A DNA stretch of 64,000 nucleotides, taken from the NCBI RefSeq assembly GCF_029227915.1, contig NC_079886.1, positions 3,534,001-3,598,000 of the forward strand, written 5' to 3'. The translations under genes were made by a program, and so were the position numbers. Under the pieces are notes generated by a model, which saw nothing but the letters and a program-made list of their open reading frames with translations, did no database searches and was not told the DNA's origin. Of this stretch, positions 13,411-25,300 are shown piece after piece. Numbering within the stretch: position 1 is the first letter of the stretch; every line of letters starts with the position of its first letter. Origin of the DNA: Hydractinia symbiolongicarpus (lineage: Eukaryota > Cnidaria > Hydrozoa > Anthoathecata > Hydractiniidae).

Positions 13411-16375
13411 AACAAATGTGATGAATGAGACAATTGGACCCCGTGAAATAACATTCTCCTTAAATTGGCATGATTGTCGGTACTCAGCGATTACACTGGG
13501 CGCTGTGGTAGCGCTTCATTTAAAAGTGTAGATATATTAGTCATTTTTTACTGTGGGACCAATCTTAGCCGTTATCGCACGGTGAAGAAATAGAGACAGT
13601 TTCAAAAACTTCATTTCATTGACTTTCTAACGGTATCAGTCCGTTTCTGTTACAACAGTTGCGTCACATATTCGTACTAACATGTATTTAGCGATAGTTT
13701 TCTGATATTACTAGGTTGTATCGCTTTTAACAGTGAAACGATTGACTGTGGGACTTAATTGAACTGATTTTGGACTTTAACTTTATAAGTGTGATAATTG
13801 AGACAATTGAACTCCAAGAAATAACAATGTTCTGAATTTGACATGATTGCTAGAACTCAGCGATTACACTGGGCGCTGTGGTAGCGCTTCATTTAAAAGT
13901 GTAGATATATTAGACATTTTTTACTGTGGGACCAATCTTAGCCGTTATCGCACACTGAAGAAATAGAGACAGTTTCAAAAACTTCATTTCATTGACTTTC
14001 TAACGGCATCAGTCCGTTTCTGTTTCAACGGTTGCGTCACATATTCGTACCAACATGTATTTAGCGATAGTTTTCTGATATTACTAGGTTGCATCGCTTT
14101 TAACAGTGAAACAATTGACTGTGGGACTTAATTGAACTCATTTCGGACTGTGACCTAACAAATGAGATCAATGAGACAATTGGACCCCATGAAATAACAT
14201 TCTCCTTAAATTGGCATGATTGCCGGTACTCAGCGATTACACTGGGCGCTGTGGTAGCGCTTCATTTAAAAATGCAGATAAATAAGTCATTTTTTACTGT
14301 AGGACTAATCCTAGCTGTTATCGCACGCTAAAGAAATAGAAACAGTTTCAAAAACTACATTTCATTGACTTTCTAACGGTATCAGTCCGTTTCAGTTCCA
14401 ACGGTTGCGTCACATATTCGTACCAACATATATTTATCGATATTTTTCTGATATTACTAGGTTGCATCGCTTTTAACACTGAAACAATTGACTGTGGGAC
14501 TTAATTGAACTCATTTCGGACTGTGACCTAACAAATGTGATGAATGAGACAATTGGACTCCATGAAATAACATTCTCCTTAAATTGGCATGATTGCCGGT
14601 ACTCAGCGATTACACTTGGTGCTGTGGAAGCGCTTCATTTAAAAGTGTAGATATATTAATCATTTTTTAATGTGGGACCAATCTTAGCCGTTATCGCACG
14701 CTGAAGAAATAGAGACAGTTTCAAAAACTTCATTTCATTGACTTTCTAACGGTATCAGTCCGTTTCTGTTTCATCGGTTGCGTCACATATTCGTACCAAC
14801 ATGTATTTAGCGATAGTTTTCTGATATTACTAGGTTGCATCGCTTTTGACAGTGAAACAATTGACTGTGGGACTTAATTGAACTCATTTCGGACTGTGAC
14901 CTAACAAATGTGATGAATGAGACAATTGGACCCCATGAAATAACATTCTCCTTAAATTGGCATGATTGCCGGTACTCAGCGATTACACTGGGCGCTGTGG
15001 TAGCGCTTCATTTAAAAGTGTAGATATATTAGTCATTTTTTACTGTGGGACCAATCTTAGCCGTTATCGCACGCTGAAGAAATAGAGACAGTTTCAAAAA
15101 CTTCATGTCATTGACTTTCTAACGGTATCAGTCCGTTTCTGTTACAACGGTTGCGTCACATATTCGTACCAACATGTATTTAGCGATAGTTTTCTGATAT
15201 TACTAGGTTGTATCGCTTTTAACAGTGAAACGATTGACTGTGGGACTTAATTGAACTGATTTTGGACTTTAACTTTATAAGTGTGATAATTGAGACAATT
15301 GAAATCCAAGAAATAACAATGTTCTGAATTTGACATGATTGCTAGAACTCAGCGCTGAGAACTGGGCGCTGTGGTAGCGCTTCATTTGAAAATGCAGATA
15401 AATAAGTCATTTTTTACTGTAGGACCAATCCTAGCTGTTATCGCACGCTAAAAAAATAGAGACAGTTTCAAAAACAACATTTCATTGACTTTCTAACGGT
15501 ATCAGTCCGTTTCAGTTACAACGGTTGCGTCACATATTCGTACCAACATGTATTTAGCGATGTTTTTCTGATATTACTAGGTTGCATCGCTTTTAACAGT
15601 GAAACAATTGACTGTGGGACTTAATTGAACTCATTTCGGACTGTGACCTAACAAATGTGATGAATGAGACAATTGGACCCCATGAAATAACATTCTCCTT
15701 AAATTGGCATGATTGCCGTTACTCAGCGATTACACTGGGCGCTGTGGTAGCGCTTCATTTAAAAGTGTAGATATATTAGTCATTTTTTACTGTGGGACCA
15801 ATCTTAGCCGTTATCGCACGCTGAAGAAATAGAGACAGTTTCAAAAACTTCATTTCATTGACTTTCTAATGGTATCAGTCCGTTTATGTTACAACGGTTT
15901 CGTCACATATTCGTACCAACATGTATTTAGCGATAGTTTTCTGATATTACTAGGTTGTATCGCTTTTAACAGTGAAACGATTGACTGTGGGACTTAATTG
16001 AACTGATTTTGGACTTTAACTTTATAAGTGTGATAATTGAGACAATTGAACTCCAAGAAATAACAATGTTCTGAATTTGACATGATTGCTAGAACTCAGC
16101 GATTACACTGGGCGCTGTGGTAGCGCTTCATTTAAAAATGCATATAAATAAGTCATTTTTTACTGTAGGACTAATCCTAGCTGTTATCGCACGCTGAAGA
16201 AATAGATACAGTTTCAAAAACTACATTTCATTGACTTTCTAACGGTATCAGTCTGTTTCAGTTCCAACGGTTGCGTCACATATTCGTACCAACATAAATT
16301 TATCGATATTTTTCTGATATTACTAGGTTGCATCGCTTTTAACACTGAAACAAATGACTGTGGGACTTAATTGAA
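13399..16375. repeat. Satellite, A/B monomers with a 746-bp marker
   Basis: Eight monomers. A rare B variant, GGACCCC in place of GGACTCC, occurs at 13436, 14182, 14928 and 15675, which is a two-monomer spacing, while the monomers between alternate irregularly between A and B types. One A monomer has a small scrambled patch, CAGCGCTGAGAACTGG near 15351, where others read CAGCGATTACACTGG. No other element is visible. Confidence 0.82.
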
Positions 16376-17867
16376 CTCATTTTGGACTGTGTCCTAACAA
16401 ATGTGGTGAATGAGAGAATTGGACTCCATGAAATAACATTCTCCTTAAATTGGCATGATTGCCGGTACTCAGCGATTACACTGGGCGCTGTGGCAGCGCT
16501 TCATTTAAAAGTGTAGATATATTAGTCATTTTTTACTGTGGGACCAATCCTAGCCGTTATCGCACGCTGAAGAAATTGAGATAGTTTCAAAAACTACATT
16601 TCATTGACTTTCTAACGGTATCAGTCCGTTTCAGTTACAACGGTTGCGTCACATTATCGTACCAACATGTATTTAGCGATATTTTTCTGATATTACTAGG
16701 TTGTATCGCTTTTAACAGTGAAACGATTGACTGTGGGAATTAATTGAACTGATTTTGGACTTTAACTTTATAAGTGTGATAATTGAGACAATCGGACTCC
16801 AAGAAATAACAATGTTCTGAATTTGACATGATTGCTAGAGCTCAGCGATTACACTGGGCGCTGTGGTAGCGCTTCATTTAAAAATGCAGATATATAAGTC
16901 ATTTTTGACTGTAGGACCAATCCTAGCTGTTATCGCACGCTAAAGAAATAGAGACAGTTTCAAAAACTACATTTCATTCACTTTCTAACAGTATCAGTCC
17001 GCTTCTGTTACAACGGTTGCGTCACATATTCGTACCAACATGTATTTAGCGATATTTTTCTGATATTACTAGGATGCATCGCTTTTAACAGTGAAACAAT
17101 TGACTGTGGGACTTAATTGAACTCATTTTGGACTGTGTCCTAACAAATGTGGTGAATGAGAGAATTGGACTCCATGAAATAACATTCTCCTTAAATTGGC
17201 ATGATTGCCGGTACTCAGCGATTACACTGGGCGCTGTGGCAGCGCTTCATTTAAAAGTGTAGATATATTAGTCATTTTTTACTGTGGGACCAATCCTAGC
17301 CGTTATCGCACGCTGAAGAAATTGAGACAGTTTCAAAAACTACATTTCATTGACTTTCTAACGGTATCAGTCCGTTTCAGTTACAACGGTTGCGTCACAT
17401 TATCGTCCCAACATGTATTTAGCGATATTTTTCTGATATTACTAGGTTGTATCGCTTTTAACAGTGAAACGATTGACTGTGGGAATTAATTGAACTGATT
17501 TTGGACTTTAACTTTATAAGTGTGATAATTGAGACAATCGGACTCCAAGAAATAACAATGTTCTGAATTTGACATGATTGCTAGAGCTCAGCGATTACAC
17601 TGGGCGCTGTGGTAGCGCTTCATTTAAAAATGCAGATATATAAGTCATTTTTGACTGTAGGACCAATCCTAGCTGTTATCGCACGCTAAAGAAATAGAGA
17701 CAGTTTCAAAAACTACATTTCATTCACTTTCTAACAGTATCAGTCCGTTTCTGTTACAACGGTTGCGTCACATATTCGTACCAACATGTATTTAGCGATA
17801 TTTTTCTGATATTAATAGGTTGCATCGCTTTTAACAGTGAAACAATTGACTGTGGGACTTAATTGAA
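16376..17867. repeat. 2-monomer repeat, two copies, 746 bp
   Basis: The B-type marker CTAACAAATGTGGTGAATG with GAGAGAATTGGACTCC occurs near 16394 and again 746 bp later near 17140. Both copies continue through GTGGCAGCGC, CACATTATCGT and an A monomer with GAGACAATCGG. Copy 2 changes ATCGTACC to ATCGTCCC (17404). That changed version was then carried into the following 5-mer, giving a relative order for the two duplications. Confidence 0.85.
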
Positions 17868-20800
17868 CTCATTTTGGACTGTGACCTAACAAATGTGATG
17901 AATGAGACAATTGGACTCCATGAAATAACATTCTCCTTATATTGGCATGATTGCCGGTACTCAGCGATTACACTGGGCGCTGTGGTAGCGCTTCATTTAA
18001 AAGTGTAGATATATCAGTCATTTTTTACTGAGGGACCAATCTTAGCCGTTTTCGCACGCTGAAGAAATAGAGACAGTTTCAAAAACTTCATTTCATTGAC
18101 TTTCTAACGGTATCAGTCCGTTTCTGTTACAACGGTTGCGTCACATATTCGTACCAACATGTATTTAGCGATAGTTTTCTGATATTACTAGGTTGTATCG
18201 CTTTTACCAGTGAAACGATTGACTGTGGGACTTAATTAAACTGATTTTGGACTTTAACTTTATAAGTGTGATAATTGAGACAATTGAACTCCAAGAAATA
18301 ACAATGTTCTGAATTTGACATGATTGCTAGAACTCAGCGATTACACTGGGCGCTGTGGTAGCGCTTCATTTAAAAATGCAGATAAATAAGTCATTTTTTA
18401 CTGTAGGACTAATCCTAGCTGTTATCGCACGCTGAAGAAATAGATACAGTTTCAAAAACTACATTTCATTGACTTTCTAACGGTATCAGTCCGTTTCAGT
18501 TCCAACGGTTGCGTCACATATTCGTACCAACATATATTTATCGATATTTTTCTGATATTACTAGGTTGCATCACTTTTAACAGTGAAACAATTGACTGTG
18601 GGACTTAATTGAACTCATTTTGGACTGTGACCTAACAAATGTGATGAATGAGACAATTCGACTCCATGAAATAACATTCTCCTTATATTGGCATGATTGC
18701 CGGTACTCAGCGATTACACTGGGCGCTGTGGTAGCGCTTCATTTAAAAGTGTAGATATATTAGTCATTTTTTACTGTGGGACCAATCTTAGCCGTTATCG
18801 CACGATGAAGAAATAGAGACAGTTTCAAAAACTACATTTCATTGACTTTCTAACGGTATCAGTCCGTTTCAGTTCCAACGGTTGCGTCACATATTCGTAC
18901 CAACATATATTTATCGATATTTTTCTGATATTACTAGGTTGCATCGCTTTTAACACTGAAACAATTGACTGTGGGACTTAATTGAACTCATTTTGGACTG
19001 TGACCTAACAAATGTGATGAATGAGACAATTGGACTCCATGAAATAACATTCTCCTTAAATTGGCATGATTGCCGGTACTCAGCGGTTACACTGGGCGCT
19101 GTGGTAGCGCTTCATTTAAAGGTGTAGATATATTAGTCATTTTTTACTGTGGGACCAATCCTAGCCGTTATCGCACGCTGAAGAAATTGAGACAGTTTCA
19201 AAAACTACATTTCATTGACTTTCTAACGGTATCAGTCCGTTTCAGTTACAACGGTTGCGTCACATTATCGTCCCAACATGTATTTAGCGATATTTTTCTG
19301 ATATTACTAGGTTGTATCGCTTTTAACAGTGAAACGATTGACTGTGGGAATTAATTGAACTGATTTTGGACTTTAACTTTATAAGTGTGATAATTGAGAC
19401 AATCGGACTCCAAGAAATAACAATGTTCTGAATTTGACATGATTGCTAGAGCTCAGCGATTACACTGGGCGCTGTGGTAGCGCTTCATTTAAAAATGCAG
19501 ATATATAAGTCATTTTTGACTGTAGGACCAATCCTAGCTGTTATCGCACGCTAAAGAAATAGAGACAGTTTCAAAAACTACATTTCATTCACTTTCTAAC
19601 AGTATCAGTCCGTTTCTGTTACAACGGTTGCGTCACATATTCGTACCAACATGTATTTAGCGATATTTTTCTGATATTAATAGGTTGCATCGCTTTTAAC
19701 AGTGAAACAATTGACTGTGGGACTTAATTGAACTCATTTTGGACTGTCACCTAACAAATGTGATGAATGAGACAATTGGACTCCATGAAATAACATTCTC
19801 CTTATATTGGCATGATTGCCGGTACTCAGCGATTACACTGGGCGCTGTGGTAGCGCTTCATTTAAAAGTGTAGATATATCAGTCATTTTTTACTGAGGGA
19901 CCAATCTTAGCCGTTTTCGCACGCTGAAGAAATAGAGACAGTTTCAAAAACTTCATTTCATTGACTTTCTAACGGTATCAGTCCGTTTCTGTTACAACGG
20001 TTGCGTCACATATTCGTACCAACATGTATTTAGCGATAGTTTTCTGATATTACTAGGTTGTATCGCTTTTACCAGTGAAACGATTGACTGTGGGACTTAA
20101 TTGAACTGATTTTGGACTTTAACTTTATAAGTGTGATAATTGAGACAATTGAACTCCAAGAAATAACAATGTTCTGAATTTGACATGATTGCTAGAACTC
20201 AGCGATTACACTGGGCGCTGTGGTAGCGCTTCATTTAAAAATGCAGATAAATAAGTCATTTTTTACTGTAGGACTAATCCTAGCTGTTATCGCACGCTGA
20301 AGAAATAGATACAGTTTCAAAAACTACATTTCATTGACTTTCTAACGGTATCAGTCCGTTTCAGTTCCAACGGTTGCGTCACATATTCGTACCAACATAT
20401 ATTTATCGATATTTTTCTGATATTACTAGGTTGCATCACTTTTAACAGTGAAACAATTGACTGTGGGACTTAATTGAACTCATTTTGGACTGTGACCTAA
20501 CAAATGTGATGAATGAGACAATTCGACTCCATGAAATAACATTCTCCTTATATTGGCATGATTGCCGGTACTCAGCGATTACACTGGGCGCTGTGGTAGC
20601 GCTTCATTTAAAAGTGTAGATATATTAGTCATTTTTTACTGTGGGACCAATCTTAGCCGTTATCGCACGATGAAGAAATAGAGACAGTTTCAAAAACTAC
20701 ATTTCATTGACTTTCTAACGGTATCAGTCCGTTTCAGTTCCAACGGTTGCGTCACATATTCGTACCAACATATATTTATCGATATTTTTCTGATATTACT

Positions 20801-21005
20801 AGGTTGCATCGCTTTTAACACTGAAACAATTGACTGTGGGACTTAATTGAACTCATTTTGGACTGTGACCTAACAAATGTGATGAATGAGACAATTGGAC
20901 TCCATGAAATAACATTCTCCTTAAATTGGCATGATTGCCGGTACTCAGCGGTTACACTGGGCGCTGTGGTAGCGCTTCATTTAAAGGTGTAGATATATTA
21001 GTCAT
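17276..21005. repeat. 5-monomer higher-order repeat, two copies, 1,865 bp
   Basis: Private variants recur exactly 1,865 bp apart: CGTCCCAAC at 17404 and 19269, and ATATCAGTCA with ACTGAGGGACC near 18015 and 19880. Each copy contains five monomers of mixed A and B type. Only scattered substitutions separate the copies (for example ACTGTGACC against ACTGTCACC). The copies run about 17276-19140 and 19141-21005. The overlap with the 746-bp dimer reflects nested duplication. Confidence 0.92.
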
Positions 21006-24000
21006 TTTTTACTGTGGGACCAATCTTAGCCGTGATCCCACGCTGAAAAAATAGAGACAGTTTCAAAAACTACAATTCATTGACTTTCTAACGGTATCAG
21101 TCCGTTTCAGTTACAACGGTTGCGTCACATATTCGTACCAACATGTATTTAGCGATATTTTTCTAATATTACTGGGTTGTATCGCTTTTAACAGTGAAAC
21201 GATTGACTGTGGGACTTAATTGAACTGATTTTGCACTTTAACTTTATAAGTGTGATAATTGAGACAATTGGACTCCAAGAAATAACAATGTTCTGAATTT
21301 GACATGATTGCTAGAGCTCAGCGATTACACTGGGCGCTGTGAAAGCGCTTCATTTAAAAATGCAGATAAATAAGTCATTTTTTACTGTAGGACCAATCCT
21401 AGCTGTTATCGCACGCTAAAGAAATAGAGACAGTTTCAAAAACTACAATTCATTGACTTTCTAACGGTATCAGTCCGTTTCAGTTACAACGGTTGCGTCA
21501 CATATTCGTACCAACATGTATTTAGCGATATTTTTCTAATATTACTGGGTTGTATCGCTTTTAACAGTGAAACGATTGACTGTGGGACTTAATTGAACTC
21601 ATTTTGGACTGTGTCCTAACAAATGTGGTGAATGAGAGAATTGGACTCCATGAAATAACATTCTCCTTAAATTGGCATGATTGCCGGTACTAAGCGATTA
21701 CACTGGGCGCTGTGGTAGCGCTTCATTTAAAAGTGTAGATATATTAGTCATTTTTTACTGTGGGACCAATCTTAGCCGTTATCGCACGCTGAAGAAATAG
21801 AGACAGTTTCAAAAACTACATTTCATTGACTTTCTAACGGTATCAGTCCGTTTCAGTTGCAACGGTTGCGTCACATATTCGTACCAACATGTATTTAGCG
21901 ATATTTTTCTGATATTACTAGGTTGTATCGCTTTTAACAGTGAAACGATTGACTGTGGGAATTAATTGAACTGATTTTGGACTTTAACTTTATAAGTGTG
22001 ATAATTGAGACAATCGGACTCCAAGAAATAACAATGTTCTGAATTTGACATGATTGCTAGAGCTCAGCGATTACACTGGGCGGTGTGGTAGCGCTTCATT
22101 TAAAAATGCAGATAAATAAGTCATTTTTGACTGTAGGACCAATCCTAGCTGTTATCGCACGCTGAAGAAATAGAGACAGTTTCAAAAACTACATTTCATT
22201 GACTTTCTAACGGTATCAGTCCGTTTCAGTTCCAACGGTTGCGTCACATATTCGTACCAACATATATTTATCGATATTTTTCTGATATTACTAGGTTGCA
22301 TCGCTTTTAACACTGAAACAATTGACTGTGGGACTTAATTGAACTCATTTTGGACTGTGACCTAACAAATGTGATGAATGAGACAATTGGACTACATGAA
22401 ATAACATTCTCCGTAAATTGGCATGATTGCCGGTACTCAGCGATTACACTGGGCGCTGTGGTAGCGCTTCATTTAAAAGTGTAGATATATTAGTCATTTT
22501 TTACTGTTGGACCAATCTTAGCCGTTATCGCACGCTGAAGAAATAGAGACAGTTTCAAAAACTTCATTTCATTGACTTTCTAACGGTATCAGTCCGTTTC
22601 TGTTACAACGGTTGCGTCACATATTCGTACCAACATGTATTTAGCGATAGTTTTCTGATATTACTAGGTTGTATCGCTTTTACCAGTGAAACGATTGACT
22701 GTGGGACTTAATTGAACTGATTTTGGACTTTAACTTTATAAGTGTGATAATTGAGACAATCGGACTCCAAGAAATAACAATGTTCTGAATTTGACATGAT
22801 TGCTAGAACTCAGCGATTACACTGGGCGCTGTGGTAGCGCTTCATTTAAAAATGCAGATAAATAAGTCATTTTTTACTGTAGGACTAATCCTAGCTGTTA
22901 TCGCACGCTGAAGAAATAGAGACAGTTTCAAAAACTACATTTCATTGACTTTCTAACGGTATCAGTCCGTTTCAGTTCCAACGGTTGCGTCACATATTCG
23001 TACCAACATATATTTATCGATATTTTTCTGATATTACTAGGTTGCATCGCTTTTAACACTGAAACAATTGACTGTGGGACTTAATTGAACTCATTTTGGA
23101 CTGTGACCTAACAAATGTGATGAATGAGACAATTGGACTCCATGAAATAACATTCTCCTTAAATTGGCATGATTGCCGGTACTCAGCGATTACACTGGGC
23201 GCTGTGGTAGCGCTTCATTTAAAGGTGTAGATATATTAGTCATTTTTTACTGTTGGACCAATCTTAGCCGTGATCCCACGCTGAAGAAATAGAGACAGTT
23301 TCAAAAACTTCATTTCATTGACTTTCTAACGGTATCAGTCCGTTTCTGTTACAACGGTTGCGTCACATATTCGTACCAACATGTGTTTAGCGATAGTTTT
23401 CTGATATTACTAGGTTGTATCGCTTTTAACAGTGAAACGATTGACTGTGGGACTTAATTGAACTGATTTTGGACTTAAACATTATAAGTGTGATAATTGA
23501 GACAATTGAACTTCAAGAAATAGCAATGTTCTGAATTTGACATGATTGCTAGAGCTCAGCGATTACACTGGGCGCTGTGGTAGCGCTTCATTTAAAAATG
23601 CAGATAAATAAGTCATTTTTTACTGTAGGACCCATCCTAGCTGTTATCGCACGCTGAAGAAATAGAGACAGTTTCAAAAACTACAATTCATTGACTTTCT
23701 AACGGTATCAGTCCGTTTCAGTTACAACGGTTGCGTCACATATTCGTACCAACATGTATTTAGCGATATTTTTCTAATATTACTGGGTTGTATCGCTTTT
23801 AACAGTGAAACGATTGACTGTGGGACTTAATTGAACTGATTTTGGACTTTAACTTTATAAGTGTGATAATTGAGACAATTGGACTCCAAGAAATATCAAT
23901 GTTCTGAATTTGACATGATTGCTAGAGCTCAGCGATTACACTGGGCGCTGTGGTAGCGCTTTATTTAAAAATGCAGATAAATAAGTCATTTTTTACTGTA

Positions 24001-25300
24001 GGACCAATCCTAGCTGTTATCGCACGATAAAGAAATAGAGACAGTTTCAAAAACTACATTTCATTGACTTTCTAACGGTATCAGTCCGTTTCAGTTACAA
24101 CGGTTGCATCACATATTCGTACCAACATGTATTTAGCGATATTTTTCTAATATTACTAGGTTGTATCGCTTTTAACAGTGAAACGATTGACTGTGGGACT
24201 TAATTGAACTGATTTTGGACTTTAACTTTATAAGTGTGATAAATGAGACAATTGGACTCCAAGAAATAACAATGTTCTGAATTTGACATGATTTTAGAAC
24301 TCAGCTATTACACTGGGCGCTGTTGTAGCGTTTCATTTAAAAATGCAGATAAATACGTCATTTTTTACTGTAGGACTAATCCTAGCTGTTATCGCACGCT
24401 GAAGAAATAGAGACAGTTTCAAAAACTACATTTCATTGACTTTTCAACGGTATCAGTCCGTTTCAGTTCCAACGGTTGCGTCACATATTCGTACCAACAT
24501 ATATTTATCGATATTTTTCTGATATTACTAGGTTGGATCGCTTTTAACACTGAAACAATTGACTGTGGGACTTAATTGAACTCATTTTGGACTGTGTCCT
24601 AACAAATGTGATGAATGAGACAATTTCACTCCATGAAATAACATTCTCCTTAAGTTGGCATGATTGCCGGTACTCAGCGATTACACTGGGCGCTGTGGCA
24701 GCGCTTCATTTAAAAGTGTAGATATATTAGTCATTTTTTACTGTGGGACCAATCCTAGCCGTTATCGCACGCTGAAGAAATTGAGACAGTTTCAAAAACT
24801 ACATTTCATTGACTTTCTAACGGTATCAGTCCGTTTCTGTTACAACGGTTGCGACACATATTCGTACCAATATGTGTTTAGCGATATTTTTCTGATATTA
24901 CTAGGTTGCATCGCTTTTAACAGTGAAACGATTGACTGTGGGACTTATTTGAACTGATTTTGGACTTTAACTTTATAAGTGTGATAATTGAGAAAATTCA
25001 ACTCCAAGAAATAACAATGTTCTGAATTTGACATGATTGCTAGAACTCAGCGATTACACTGGGCGCTGTGGTAGCGCTTCATTTAAAAATACAGATAAAT
25101 AAGTCATTTTTTACTGTAGGACCAATCTTAGCTGTTATCGCACGCTGAAGAAATTGAGACAGTTTCAAAAACTACATTTCATTGACTTTCTAACGGTATC
25201 AGTCCGTTTAAGTTACAACGGTTGCGTCACATATTCGTACCAACATCTATTTAGCGATATTTTTCTGATATTACTACGTTGCATCTCCTTTAACAGTGAA
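21006..25300. repeat. Satellite, left-type monomers with weak 6-mer spacing
   Basis: About eleven and a half monomers. The variant CTACAATTCATTGAC with TTCTAATATTACTGGG occurs in adjacent monomers (21071, 21444) and again at 23682. The variant CCGTGATCCCACG occurs near 21032 and 23270. Both give a 2,238-bp (six-monomer) spacing, but with more differences than the other higher-order repeats. This is the last continuous stretch of left-type monomers (TTATAAGTGTG, CTAGCTGTTATCG). Confidence 0.8.

Noticed and set aside
17205-17489. 94-residue open frames (also 19070-19354, 24664-24957, 43328-43612 and 50729-51013)
   Set aside because: Open in one B-to-A junction type only. The repeated protein follows from DNA duplication, and closely related monomers are interrupted.
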